A DNA stretch of 64,000 bases from an uncultured Mediterranea sp. (GTDB taxonomy: Bacteria > Bacteroidota > Bacteroidia > Bacteroidales > Bacteroidaceae). Below the pieces are notes generated by a model. That model was given only the letters and a program-made list of their open reading frames with translations. It had not been told where the DNA came from and ran no database searches. Positions 17,316-25,790 of the stretch are shown here, one piece after another. The stretch lies in NCBI GenBank assembly GCA_945831575.1, contig CAMACX010000003.1:1-64000 (forward strand), given 5' to 3'. Each line of letters starts with the position of its first letter. The first letter of the stretch is position 1. The position numbers and the translations under genes were made by a program.

Positions 17316-19166
17316 ATGAAGAAAATCTTTACCATGATTGGAGCCCTGCTCCTTTCGCTGAGTACTTTTGCAGCAATGAATGTAGAAAAAATTGACCCTC
17401 CCTTCTGGTATGCAGGGATGAAGAACCCTGACCTGCAGCTGATGATCTACGGACCCGGCATCGGTGATGCCCGCGTCACTGTGGATTACCCGGGGGTGAG
17501 CGTGAGCAGTATCGTCAAGCTGGAGAGCGCCAACTATCTCCTGCTCTACCTCCACCTCGATGGCGACGTGCAGCCCGGCACCATGCAGCTCAACTTCACC
17601 CTGGGCAAGAAGAAGTTCACCCAGCCCTACGAACTCAAGGCCCGCGCCAAGAAGGGTTGCGAGCATCTGGGATTTGATGCCTCCGATGCCCTCTACCTGC
17701 TGATGCCCGACCGCTTTGCCAACGGCAAGCCTGAGAATGACAACCTGCCCGGCATGCAGGAGTACAAGGTCGATCGCAACGACCCCAATGCCCGTCACGG
17801 TGGCGACCTGGCCGGCATCGAGCAGCACCTCGACTACTTCAGTGACCTCGGTATCACGGCCCTCTGGTTCACCCCCGTGCTGGAGAACAACATGCAGGGC
17901 GGTTCCTACCATGGCTATGCCACGACCGACTACTACCGTGTAGATCCCCGCTTCGGCACCAACGAGGAGTATCGCCAGCTGATTGCAGCCGCCCACAAGC
18001 GGGGCATCAAGATGGTGATGGACATGATTTTCAACCACTGCGGCGTAGATCACCGCTGGATCAAGGACATGCCCTCCAAGGATTGGTTCAACAACCCCGA
18101 CTACGAGAACCACTTCGTGCAGACCAGCTTCAAGCTCACCTCGCACGTCGATCCCTACACCTCGAAGTACGACTTCGACCAGATGAACGACGGCTGGTTC
18201 GTGAGCGCCATGCCCGACCTCAACCAGAAGAACCCGCACGTGATGCGCTACCTCATCCAGAACAGCTTCTGGTGGATTGAGTATGCTGACATCGACGGCA
18301 TCCGCATGGACACCTACCCCTACGCCGACTACGATGGCATGAGCCGCTGGATGGCTGAGCTCAACGATGAGTACCCCAACTACAACACAGTAGGTGAGAC
18401 CTGGGTGACCGAGCCAGCCTATACCGCCTGGTGGCAGAAGGACAGCAAGCTCTCCGCCCCCAAGAACAGCAACCTCAAGACGGTGATGGACTTCAGCTTC
18501 TATGACAAGATCAACATTGCCAAAAACGAGCAGACAGAGACCTGGTTCAAGGGTCTGGACCGTGTCTATAACAACTTCGTCTATGACTTCCTCTACCCCA
18601 ACCCTGCCTCTGTGCTGGCCTTTATTGAGAACCACGATACCGACCGCTTCCTGGGCAACGGCGACAACCTGCCCATGCTGAAGCAGGCCGCCACACTATT
18701 GCTCACCACCCGCCGCATCCCGCAGCTCTACTACGGCACCGAGGTGATGATGAACGGCACAAAGGAGAAGAGCGACGGCTACGTGCGCAAGGACTTCCCC
18801 GGCGGATGGGCTGGTGACAAAGAGACAGCCTTCACCCCCGAAGGCCGCACCGCCCTGCAGAACGAGTGCTACAACTTCTTCAAGACCATCCTCAACTGGC
18901 GCAAGGGCAACGAGGTGATAGCCAAAGGCTCGATGGTGCAGTTCATGGTGCAGGAGGGTGTCTATGCCTATGCCCGTCAGTATGAAGGCAAGACCGTCTT
19001 CGTGATGCTCAACGGCACCGATGCTGCCACCACCGTTCCCCTGAAGTTCTACCGAGAGATTCTGGGCAGCAAGAGCCAAGGCAAGGATATCCTGAGCGGC
19101 AAGCAGGTGACCTTCGGTGAGTCCCTCACCATGCAGCCCCGCGAATCGTTGGTGATTGAGCTGTAA
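17316..19166 (+). CDS. Exported SusA-like neopullulanase/alpha-amylase (GH13)
   Basis: A 616-residue protein with a signal peptide (MKKIFTMIGALLLSLSTFAA). An N-terminal cyclomaltodextrinase-type beta domain spans about residues 22-120, and a GH13 barrel follows. Catalytic residues are all present: nucleophile D332 in GIRMDTYPY, acid/base E361 in VGETWVTEP and transition-state D441 in ENHDTDRF. Length and layout match periplasmic SusA of the starch-utilisation system (617 residues as I recall). It acts on maltooligosaccharides, probably in the periplasm. It stands alone between two terminators, with no other sus genes here, so it is a detached SusA homologue. Confidence 0.9.
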   Translation: MKKIFTMIGALLLSLSTFAAMNVEKIDPPFWYAGMKNPDLQLMIYGPGIGDARVTVDYPGVSVSSIVKLESANYLLLYLHLDGDVQPGTMQLNFTLGKKKFTQPYELKARAKKGCEHLGFDASDALYLLMPDRFANGKPENDNLPGMQEYKVDRNDPNARHGGDLAGIEQHLDYFSDLGITALWFTPVLENNMQGGSYHGYATTDYYRVDPRFGTNEEYRQLIAAAHKRGIKMVMDMIFNHCGVDHRWIKDMPSKDWFNNPDYENHFVQTSFKLTSHVDPYTSKYDFDQMNDGWFVSAMPDLNQKNPHVMRYLIQNSFWWIEYADIDGIRMDTYPYADYDGMSRWMAELNDEYPNYNTVGETWVTEPAYTAWWQKDSKLSAPKNSNLKTVMDFSFYDKINIAKNEQTETWFKGLDRVYNNFVYDFLYPNPASVLAFIENHDTDRFLGNGDNLPMLKQAATLLLTTRRIPQLYYGTEVMMNGTKEKSDGYVRKDFPGGWAGDKETAFTPEGRTALQNECYNFFKTILNWRKGNEVIAKGSMVQFMVQEGVYAYARQYEGKTVFVMLNGTDAATTVPLKFYREILGSKSQGKDILSGKQVTFGESLTMQPRESLVIEL

Positions 19167-19185
19167 TTCTCTTATAGCATAGATT

Positions 19186-19234
19186 GAGAAGGAGGTAAAC
19201 GCCTGTGATTAGCGTTTACCTCCTTCTCTTTTTT
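19186..19234 (+). terminator. Strong terminator of the GH13 gene
   Basis: A 17-bp perfect stem (19186-19202 with 19212-19228, starting GAGAAGGAGG) with a 9-base loop is followed by six T. Confidence 0.93.
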
Positions 19235-19257
19235 ACCTTATTTCCTAGCAAGGACGA

Positions 19258-19462
19258 TTAAAAACTCTGGTAATCGAATGAAATATTAGAAAGGGCATAT
19301 AAGGGACAGATGGAGATAGACTTACCAACAGGACTCATGAATGAGCCGAAGTTCTCTAACGAACAACGTATGGCGTGCCCCTCTTATTAGCAGCGGTCTT
19401 CTGTCAGTATCCTGTTTCCACGCTTGAAGGAATTTATCTATATTTCGTTGTAAATATCTCAT
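19258..19462 (-). pseudogene. Internally deleted AAA ATPase (DUF4143-type) remnant
   Basis: On the minus strand an ATG at 19462 opens with MRYLQRNIDKFLQAWKQDTD and RRPLLIRGAR, the N-terminus of the abundant Bacteroides ATPases that carry a C-terminal DUF4143 domain. The Walker A that should follow RGAR is missing. This frame stops at 19322. A second frame of the same strand continues with LENFGSFMSPVGKSISICPL and YALSNI and ends at 19258; that resembles the extreme C-terminus of the same family. So about 45 codons remain of a gene normally near 400 codons. A TATATTTG box upstream of the ATG suggests the old promoter is still there. Confidence 0.65.
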
Positions 19463-19539
19463 GGTTTATACCCCGATTAGTGAATTTGTTGCAAATATAC
19501 AACAAATATTTGATAATCAAGCATAGTACATACAATTTT

Positions 19540-19623
19540 GTAAAAAGCAGGTGATATAAACGAGCCAAAAACGTAAAAAGCAGGTGATATAAACGGGCTA
19601 AAAACGTAAAAAGCAGGTGATAT
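19540..19623 (+). repeat. 33-bp direct tandem repeat, 2.5 copies
   Basis: Units at 19540-19572 and 19573-19605 differ at two bases. A third, partial unit starts at 19606 and diverges after GTGATAT. Each unit begins GTAAAAAGCAGGTGATATAA. No coding potential or matching protein was recognised. Confidence 0.9.
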
Positions 19624-19650
19624 GGACCGCTTTCGTTACGTTGGTAAGTT

Positions 19651-19714
19651 GTTATCAGCAGGATGAAAAACTATTTTCCTCGCGATGAAAAAAATATTTC
19701 ATCGCATTGATAAC
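19651..19714 (+). repeat. Palindromic GTTATCA...TGATAAC segment, copy 1
   Basis: Outer arms GTTATCA (19651-19657) and TGATAAC (19708-19714) enclose two AT-rich GATGAAAA/TTTTC hairpin motifs (GGATGAAAAACTATTTTCCT and CGATGAAAAAAATATTTCAT). A related segment in the opposite orientation is at 62420-62472. It belongs to a dispersed repeat with the element at 19763-19918. Confidence 0.75.
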
Positions 19715-19762
19715 GGCCGACACCGAGCCTATGGATATGAGACGAAAAACCGCCACGATGAT

Positions 19763-19918
19763 AAAAAACACTTCACACTTCACATTTCATTATAACATAT
19801 TGATTTATAATACAATAGAGCATGAAGTTAAGATGATGACACTTCACACTACACTTCACACTATAACAATCAGTGAATCAATACAATACAACGGAATGTG
19901 AAGTGTGAAGTGTTTTTT
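19763..19918 (+). repeat. 156-bp inverted-repeat element, copy 1
   Basis: The ends are 24-bp perfect inverted repeats (19763-19786 and 19895-19918) built from the heptamer ACACTTC (inner part CACTTCACACTTCACATT). The interior carries further CACTTCACAC copies in direct and inverted sense. A 155-bp relative with the same design is at 62096-62250, and both are followed by TTTTCATTTCTC(C/T)GC in the same sense. No protein is predicted. Confidence 0.85.
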
Positions 19919-20036
19919 TCATTTCTCCGCAAAAATTGCAGTAGGCCAAAAAAGATTCATCCGGCATTTGGAGTGATATTGTCACCATAATAGAGAGATA
20001 ATTGCATAAAAAGATAATTATTTCGTTTTTTGTTCG

Positions 20037-20044
20037 TAGATTTG
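20037..20044 (+). promoter_or_regulatory. -7 box for the Septu-like operon
   Basis: TAGATTTG fits TAnnTTTG, 40 bases before the first gene of the pair. A -33 box at standard spacing is not clear. Confidence 0.5.
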
Positions 20045-20084
20045 CAGCAAAATCTACGACAATATGGAAGTAAAAAACTAACTT

Positions 20085-21404
20085 ATGAGATTCGATAAAA
20101 TATCCATTGAAAACATGCGTCTTGTGGGTGAACCCGCAAGAACAATCAATATATCCCGTGAGAAGGATGTCTTGATCCTTTTAGGAGACAATGGCTACGG
20201 CAAGACGACCATACTCGATGCAATGGCTACGGCAATGTCACCCTTTCCGGCTCAGTTTCCCGGCATTCCAGACTTCCAATTGTCCGACATGGATGTACAC
20301 ATCAACAGGCATGGACATAGAGCAAAGTATCTTAGCGTAAAGGCGCACTTTTTGGAAGGAAATGCCGGGTTATCTTCCGTCCGTTACCGGAAAGGAACAT
20401 CCAATCCTCCTAAGGCCAATTATGAAGAGCTGAAATATGAAGCAATCATGAAGAAGGAGGCTATCCTTGCAGGTGAGAAAATCATTGAGCTACCTGTCTT
20501 TGCATACTACGGAACGGGGCGAGGCAAATTCCATGTACCAGAGCGCAAACGTGGATTCCAGCAGGCTTTTGAGCGTTGGGATTGTTACAAGAGCGCCATT
20601 TGTCCAGACACTGACTTCAAGCGATTCTTCGAATGGTTTGACTTGATGGAAGACGAGGAGCGAAGAGAAAGAGAACGTCGAAGAGATTTCGATTATGTGT
20701 CACCCGTGTTGACATGTGTCCGCCGAGCTTTATCTGAAGCCGTAGATTCATACACGAATCCAAGGATCGTGACACGCCCTCTCCGCTTCGTTATGGACCG
20801 TGTTGAGCCAGATGGCTCATGCCATGAACTCCGCATTGAGCAGTTGAGCGAAGGTTATAAGATTGTGATTGCCACCGTAGCAGACCTTGCTGCTCGAATG
20901 GCAGAGGCTAATCCTGACATGGAGAATCCACTGGAAGCTACAGGAATCGTATTGATTGACGAAGTGGACCTTCATCTGCACCCAAGGTGGCAGCGCACCA
21001 TCCTCCAAGATTTTCATCGTGTCTTCCCAAATATCCAGTTCATTGTCTCTACCCACAGCCCTATTATCGTTGTGGGGGCAGCTGAAATTGCTGAAGTGGT
21101 GAATCTGAACACAGCTATAGATGAAGAAGACAAAGCACTTCCAAACGTCTATGTATCCAACGTAGGACAGGTGCTACTGAGTGAACTCTTCGGACTCAAG
21201 TCGCTCCAATCTCCAGAGTGGGACGGCAAGATGCAGGAACGTGAAGAGATTTTGGCCAAGCCAGCACTTACCTCTGAAGACGAAGCTCGTCTGGCACAGC
21301 TTGACGAGGAGATGAAGGGGCTCACATCCCTTCAGGATTCGAACGCCATCCGATCGACAAAGCTACTTGAAAAACTGGCACGTCAACTGAATATTAAGCT
21401 ATGA
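20085..21404 (+). CDS. ptuA: AAA/ABC-like ATPase of a Septu-type defence pair (PtuA-like)
   Basis: A 439-residue cytoplasmic ATPase of the OLD/SMC-like AAA_15/AAA_21 kind. Visible motifs: Walker A GDNGYGKTT (residues 34-42), an ABC-like signature QLSEGYK, Walker B IVLIDEVDLHLHP (D292, E293) and the H-loop STHSP. The gene overlaps the following HNH nuclease gene by 4 bases (ATGA). The ATPase plus HNH pair is the composition of Septu (PtuAB) anti-phage systems, and a related pair accompanies some retrons; no reverse transcriptase was seen here. Codon use is more AT-rich than in neighbouring carbohydrate genes, and ATPase remnants and repeats flank it, which suggests horizontal acquisition. Confidence 0.8.
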   Translation: MRFDKISIENMRLVGEPARTINISREKDVLILLGDNGYGKTTILDAMATAMSPFPAQFPGIPDFQLSDMDVHINRHGHRAKYLSVKAHFLEGNAGLSSVRYRKGTSNPPKANYEELKYEAIMKKEAILAGEKIIELPVFAYYGTGRGKFHVPERKRGFQQAFERWDCYKSAICPDTDFKRFFEWFDLMEDEERRERERRRDFDYVSPVLTCVRRALSEAVDSYTNPRIVTRPLRFVMDRVEPDGSCHELRIEQLSEGYKIVIATVADLAARMAEANPDMENPLEATGIVLIDEVDLHLHPRWQRTILQDFHRVFPNIQFIVSTHSPIIVVGAAEIAEVVNLNTAIDEEDKALPNVYVSNVGQVLLSELFGLKSLQSPEWDGKMQEREEILAKPALTSEDEARLAQLDEEMKGLTSLQDSNAIRSTKLLEKLARQLNIKL

Positions 21405-22105
21405 GAAAGATAGACAAGTCCCCCCTAGTACCTGTCACATTACTCCATGCGCCTGTGCCGACAAGTCCGGCAGCGGTGCGTGAAAGCATCTATAAGGCGG
21501 ATGACGTACGTCAGCAGTTGGAGAATGACCAACATTACAAGTGTGCCTACTGCGAATGTTATCTTCCCCTACAGTATCACGATGTAGAGCATTATCGTCC
21601 CAAGTCTCATTATTATTGGCTTGGACACGAATGGAAAAACCTCTTGTATTCGTGCGAGCGTTGCAATCGTCTATACAAAAAAACACGGTTCCCTCTCGCT
21701 GCGGATTCCATACAGGCCAATGCGCCTGCCGATGATATAACCCAAGAACACCCGCTTCTTATAAATCCCTCAGAGATTGACCCTGCTCTCCACATCAGGT
21801 TTGACAAACATGAGGCAAAGGGCGTTACGCCAGAAGGCAAGATGACCATTGAGGTATTTCACCTAAATGACCGGAACGAATGTCCAGAGCTGATTGATAA
21901 CCGCAAGCAACTCTATGAACTCTATAAAATAGAAATAGATAAATGTAGAGTCTTTGAGCAGATTTTGCAGGATCCTAACTCGACACAAGCAATTATTAAT
22001 GTAGCCCAAGAGGGAATCCGTCTGTGTAAGGAAAGCATTAGTAATATGACAGCCTTGAACAAGCCGTTCTCAGGTATGCTGATTTCACAATTTCAGGTCT
22101 CATAG
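21401..22105 (+). CDS. ptuB: HNH endonuclease of a Septu-type defence pair (PtuB-like)
   Basis: A 234-residue protein with an HNH/TIGR02646-like nuclease core. Two zinc knuckles are visible, C48-A-Y-C51 and C85-E-R-C88. Between them is the nuclease motif HDVEHYRPKS (residues 60-69), and N89 completes the HNH. The start ATG at 21401 overlaps the ATPase stop, so translation is coupled. In Septu the ATPase is thought to control the nuclease. The C-terminal half (about residues 110-234) is helical and not recognised further. Confidence 0.8.
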   Translation: MRKIDKSPLVPVTLLHAPVPTSPAAVRESIYKADDVRQQLENDQHYKCAYCECYLPLQYHDVEHYRPKSHYYWLGHEWKNLLYSCERCNRLYKKTRFPLAADSIQANAPADDITQEHPLLINPSEIDPALHIRFDKHEAKGVTPEGKMTIEVFHLNDRNECPELIDNRKQLYELYKIEIDKCRVFEQILQDPNSTQAIINVAQEGIRLCKESISNMTALNKPFSGMLISQFQVS

Positions 22106-22132
22106 GCTATGTGATACATCCATACAACAACG

Positions 22133-22216
22133 CTATGCCAGGACCGTCTCATCCTCATAAACGTAGCTATCCTGACGAATCTGGTCAAAACTCTGTATTC
22201 TGATAGGGTACTTCAT
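22133..22216 (-). pseudogene. N-terminal fragment of a PF09820-type AAA ATPase
   Basis: A minus-strand ORF of 27 codons begins MKYPIRIQSFDQIRQDSYVY and stops shortly after. It closely resembles the first residues of the large Bacteroides AAA-ATPase_like/PD-(D/E)XK family (typical start MKYPIGIQSF...VYVDKT, from memory). Everything downstream, including Walker A, is absent: the sequence runs into the Septu-like nuclease gene on the other strand. It is read as the truncated end of a displaced ATPase gene. Confidence 0.55.
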
Positions 22217-22296
22217 GATAGGTTTCCACTACAATTTTCTGCAATTATAGCTATAGTTCTATAACCTGCAACAATCATGTTAGTAACTTATTGCAG

Positions 22297-22330
22297 AAAA
22301 GGCTGCACCCGCACGTGGGCACAGCCTTTT
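22297..22330 (-). terminator. Bidirectional terminator after the SusCD operon
   Basis: The hairpin AAAAGGCTG (22297-22305) / CAGCCTTTT (22322-22330), with an inner CACCC/GTGGG-type pairing, lies 28 bases beyond the stop of the minus-strand surface lipoprotein gene. It could also stop transcripts from the nuclease gene. Confidence 0.75.
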
Positions 22331-22357
22331 CCTTAGAGTTATGACTTATTGAAACCT

Positions 22358-23956
22358 TTAATTCAACCAGCGGGGGTCACCGGCTGTAACGTCTTCGTTA
22401 CCTACTGTGAAGTCACCGTTAGCGGCATCCTTGAACTGCGGGTCAGCAACCGTAGCCTTGTCATCCACCCAGAGGGCATTGGCATTGGCACCAGCTGTGG
22501 CCAGACCATCTGCCTGGAAATAAACGTTCTTACCGAAGGTGGGCACAGCAGTATTCTTCTGGTTGGAGAAGTTACCTACTGTAGCGGTCACGATATTGTT
22601 CATAAAGGTGAGGACGTTGCCCTTGAAGCGTACGTAGAAGATACGACGGCTTGCATCGTTGCTCACACCGACCAGAGTGTTGTTGCTGATGGTGATCACG
22701 GGAGCTACACCAGCAAAGTTGCTAGACTTATCGTCCATACGAACAAAGTCACGGGCCAGACAGCAATTCCATACGGTGCTGTTAGTCAGCGAGAAGCTGT
22801 TGTAGGCACCGGCACGGCAATCAAACATATCGCCACCGTCGCACTCAATGTCATGGATGAGCGAGTTGTTGATGGTGATGTGGTCAAGCTGGGCAGCTAC
22901 GTTGATGTAGAAGAAGCCCTTGCCATAATGGTGGATTTCGCAGTCATCAATCTCTATACCAGCATAAGTGCCAGCTTCCTTGTAGTCGAAGGCCTGACTA
23001 CCATCAGTACCTGTACCATCGAGAATCACCTGCTTCAGGCTGATGAGGCTAGCGCCTTCCATAAGCTGGAATGAGCCGTTGATGACAGGACGGTCGTTAG
23101 GACGTACGGCTTTGATGCTGATGCTCTTGTTCAGGGCCAACTTGCCAATCTTACCAGATTCTGAATCTACAGGCATGCTGTAAGTACCGGGGAAGAGGGC
23201 AAAAATGGTACCATCTTCTGCCTCGGTAAAGAGGGTGGTCCAGTCGTCTTCAGGATATACACCGATGGCATCACCAAGGTCAATCAGTGTCTCAAACGTC
23301 ACCGAACCGCGGCTCTTGCCGTTGCTCTTCATCAGCTTAGCCGTATATTGCGTCTCAGGAGTCAAGCCTTCGATCGTGGCAGCGCCTTCAGCAATCTCTG
23401 CTGAAGTCACCTTGTGCTCAATATCACCCGGCGTAATGACAATCTTTTCGGCCTCTTCACCAGGGGTCCAACGCAATACTACGCTCGTAGCCGTCAGCTC
23501 ATCAGGATTAACCTCCTGCATAATCTGTTCAGCACTGGTCTTGAAACGGGATCCGCTCCACTTGGAGTCGGCCTTCTCACCCTTGGCCATGACGCGGACC
23601 AGATACTTCGTCTCGCTCTCAAAGCCCTTGACTACAATGGGCAGCTGCTCAGCCGTCACTTCGCTCAGGCTCTTCACAGGCGTGCCGCTGAAGTCGAGCA
23701 CTTCGCTGTCGTTGTCCTCGCTGTCAGTGACTTGGTCGTTATCTTCATAAAACTCTACCACATAACTCGTAGCGCCACTCACGGTGCTCCAGTTGAGGCG
23801 TACATTCACCTGGTTGGTCACTTTGGCTTCCAGGTTGATGGGAGCAAAGAGGCGACTGTAGTCAATCTCGGTCACCAGGTCGCTCTGGTCGTCGCAGGCG
23901 GTAGTCAGGGCCATGGTTGCCAGCCCAAACATGCAGATATATTTATTCAGTTTCAT
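22358..23956 (-). CDS. DUF4957/DUF5123-type surface glycan-binding lipoprotein
   Basis: A 532-residue lipoprotein (signal ending ALTTAC, Cys at residue 21). Two fibronectin-III-like domains (about residues 35-145 and 150-235) are followed by a right-handed beta-helix-like region (about 250-530) of repeated segments such as INNSLIHDIECDGGDMF and ISNNTLVGVSND. This architecture is typical of the DUF4957/DUF5123 proteins found after SusD in pectin loci. It is the third gene of the SusC-SusD operon and most likely binds or presents glycan at the cell surface. No lyase catalytic residues were identified, so an enzymatic role is possible but not supported. Confidence 0.8.
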   Translation of the reverse strand: MKLNKYICMFGLATMALTTACDDQSDLVTEIDYSRLFAPINLEAKVTNQVNVRLNWSTVSGATSYVVEFYEDNDQVTDSEDNDSEVLDFSGTPVKSLSEVTAEQLPIVVKGFESETKYLVRVMAKGEKADSKWSGSRFKTSAEQIMQEVNPDELTATSVVLRWTPGEEAEKIVITPGDIEHKVTSAEIAEGAATIEGLTPETQYTAKLMKSNGKSRGSVTFETLIDLGDAIGVYPEDDWTTLFTEAEDGTIFALFPGTYSMPVDSESGKIGKLALNKSISIKAVRPNDRPVINGSFQLMEGASLISLKQVILDGTGTDGSQAFDYKEAGTYAGIEIDDCEIHHYGKGFFYINVAAQLDHITINNSLIHDIECDGGDMFDCRAGAYNSFSLTNSTVWNCCLARDFVRMDDKSSNFAGVAPVITISNNTLVGVSNDASRRIFYVRFKGNVLTFMNNIVTATVGNFSNQKNTAVPTFGKNVYFQADGLATAGANANALWVDDKATVADPQFKDAANGDFTVGNEDVTAGDPRWLN

Positions 23957-23983
23957 AATGCGATATTAATGCGTGTTTAAAGG

Positions 23984-25762
23984 TTAATCGTTGCTCAGCA
24001 TACCGTTGCTGCTGTCAATAAAGGTCTGCCAGATGGGCCAGAACTGGTTCTGGTCGGGATCCTGGGTATAGAGGGCGTTGACGGTCTTGTCCTCCAGCTT
24101 GGTCTCAGTAATCCAGTCGGTGCTGTCCCAACCAGAGAGCATAGCTCCCTCTTCGTCGGTATCACCATGATTCAGACCGTAGAACATCAGGGTCTCTCCA
24201 TCCTCTGCATAGGTGTAGTAGATCTTCTTGGGCAGATCGGCATAGGCACCGGTGCGGGTACGCAGGTCTATCATCTTCTGCTTGGCCTCGGCCAACTTGC
24301 TGCTCAACATGTTCCAACGGATCAGGTCGGCCTTGCTGAGCATCTCACCAGCCAGTTCCAGCGCACGCTGCTCAACGATAGCATCGAAGAAGGCGCTCTT
24401 GCTGGCCGTAGCGGCACTCATGTAGGCGGTTACCTTGGCAGCGGGAAGAGCACGGTCGAGGATAGGCTTCAGGTAGGGAGCCGCAGCAGTGGCACCGTCA
24501 ATCTCATTGACAGCCTCAGCCGCCATCAGATAGACATCAGCCAGACGCAGATACTGCCAGTTGACACCGTCGTCGTTGGTAGAGGTAACAATGCGGTTCA
24601 TCCACTCGTAACGCAGTTTGCCGAAGCACCACTTGTTGAGGCTGCGGAGCTCCTGCTTGGCACGTCCGTCAACCAGCTCCTTGCTCCACTCATAGGGTAC
24701 GCAAGTGATGTCACGACGCACGTCATCTACATCGTAGTCGTAGAAGAGCGTAGGCAGGGGGCCGTTCACACCGCCCTGAGCCTGCTGCGTATATTGGTCC
24801 TTGGCATTGTGCTTCACGCCGAAGGTGTAGAGCACGCGGCCACGGCCATCGCTGAAGGGGACCTCCCAGATGGACTCGCCACCGGCAGTGACAATGTCCT
24901 TGCAGAGGTTGGTGAAGTTCTCCTTGAAGCTACCCAGCTTGTTGCAACCCTGATTGATAATGCTCAGGCACTCGTCCTTGGCAATCTTGTACATGTTGGC
25001 AGGGGCCAGTTCGGGGTCAGTGCTCAGACGTACACCGTCCTTGCGCTGGCTGTAACCACCGGCATAGAGGGCGATACGGGCACGCAGACCCTTCACGAAG
25101 GCCTTGCTCACACGCTCCACGCTCTTCGTCACAGCCGTCTCGTTGGGCCAAGCGCAGTAACCTTCTGCCTCAAGCAGGTCGGCCAGCAGCTGCTTGTAGA
25201 TCTCATCGCGGTCGGTACGACCCAGGTACATGGTCTCGGTAGTAATCGGTTCGAAGCGGGCAGGTACGTCGCCCCAACCCTTAATCAGGTCGAGATAGAG
25301 CACGGCACGCAGCGTCAGGGCCTCACCCAGGAGCTGAGCCAGCTCGGCGTTGCTTTCTACATTACCGTAGGCACGCAGACCGGCAATGGCTTGGTTGGCA
25401 CGCTCAATACCCTCGTAGAACTTAGCATAGGCATTGGTGGTATTGTTCATCTGGCTGTTGACTGCCGTAGCAGCATACGAACCGAGGTCATACTTACCAC
25501 CATCGGGCATCTTGGTGATGTCCATACCATTGATCCACTCCAGATCGGTATTGAGACCGTAGTAAGGGATGAAACGTCCACGGTACGAGTTGGTCTCACC
25601 GAACGACTGGTGAATACCCATCACAGCAGCTTCGGCCAGCGAAGGGGTGGAGAAGATAACCTGCGAGTCGAGCGACGACTTGCTGGGAGAATCCAGGTCG
25701 CAGCTGGTGAGACCACCAACCATCGACATGGAGAGAAGGGATATATAGAATAATTTTTTCAT
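23984..25762 (-). CDS. susD: SusD/RagB-like glycan-binding outer-membrane lipoprotein
   Basis: A 592-residue lipoprotein (signal ending GGLTSC, Cys at residue 21). SusD family signs are RANQAIAGLRAYG, EALTLRAVLYLDLIKGWGDV in the TPR region and YLRLADVYLMAAEAVNEID near the C-terminal part. It binds polysaccharide at the surface and forms the lid over the SusC channel. It lies 28 bases downstream of susC and upstream of the DUF5123-type lipoprotein. Substrate is inferred to be pectic from nearby GH28 and GH43 genes. Confidence 0.95.
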   Translation of the reverse strand: MKKLFYISLLSMSMVGGLTSCDLDSPSKSSLDSQVIFSTPSLAEAAVMGIHQSFGETNSYRGRFIPYYGLNTDLEWINGMDITKMPDGGKYDLGSYAATAVNSQMNNTTNAYAKFYEGIERANQAIAGLRAYGNVESNAELAQLLGEALTLRAVLYLDLIKGWGDVPARFEPITTETMYLGRTDRDEIYKQLLADLLEAEGYCAWPNETAVTKSVERVSKAFVKGLRARIALYAGGYSQRKDGVRLSTDPELAPANMYKIAKDECLSIINQGCNKLGSFKENFTNLCKDIVTAGGESIWEVPFSDGRGRVLYTFGVKHNAKDQYTQQAQGGVNGPLPTLFYDYDVDDVRRDITCVPYEWSKELVDGRAKQELRSLNKWCFGKLRYEWMNRIVTSTNDDGVNWQYLRLADVYLMAAEAVNEIDGATAAAPYLKPILDRALPAAKVTAYMSAATASKSAFFDAIVEQRALELAGEMLSKADLIRWNMLSSKLAEAKQKMIDLRTRTGAYADLPKKIYYTYAEDGETLMFYGLNHGDTDEEGAMLSGWDSTDWITETKLEDKTVNALYTQDPDQNQFWPIWQTFIDSSNGMLSND

Positions 25763-25790
25763 ATCTGTTGCTTTTGTTTATTCGGATGGA

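Noticed and set aside
17274..18635. 453-codon open frame opposite the GH13 gene
   Set aside because: Val/His-rich low-complexity translation opposite an intact amylase with all catalytic residues; no start signals.
19540..19623. CRISPR-like array
   Set aside because: Repeats are directly abutting, without spacers, and there are no cas genes in the window.
19707..19901. 64-codon ORF across the dispersed element
   Set aside because: Translation is of the inverted-repeat sequence itself (HFTFHYN..., TLHTTLHT), with no promoter or conserved protein features.
24167..25753. Long open frame (528 codons) opposite susD
   Set aside because: It is antisense to a clear SusD gene and has no recognisable domain; it follows from the codon composition of the true gene.
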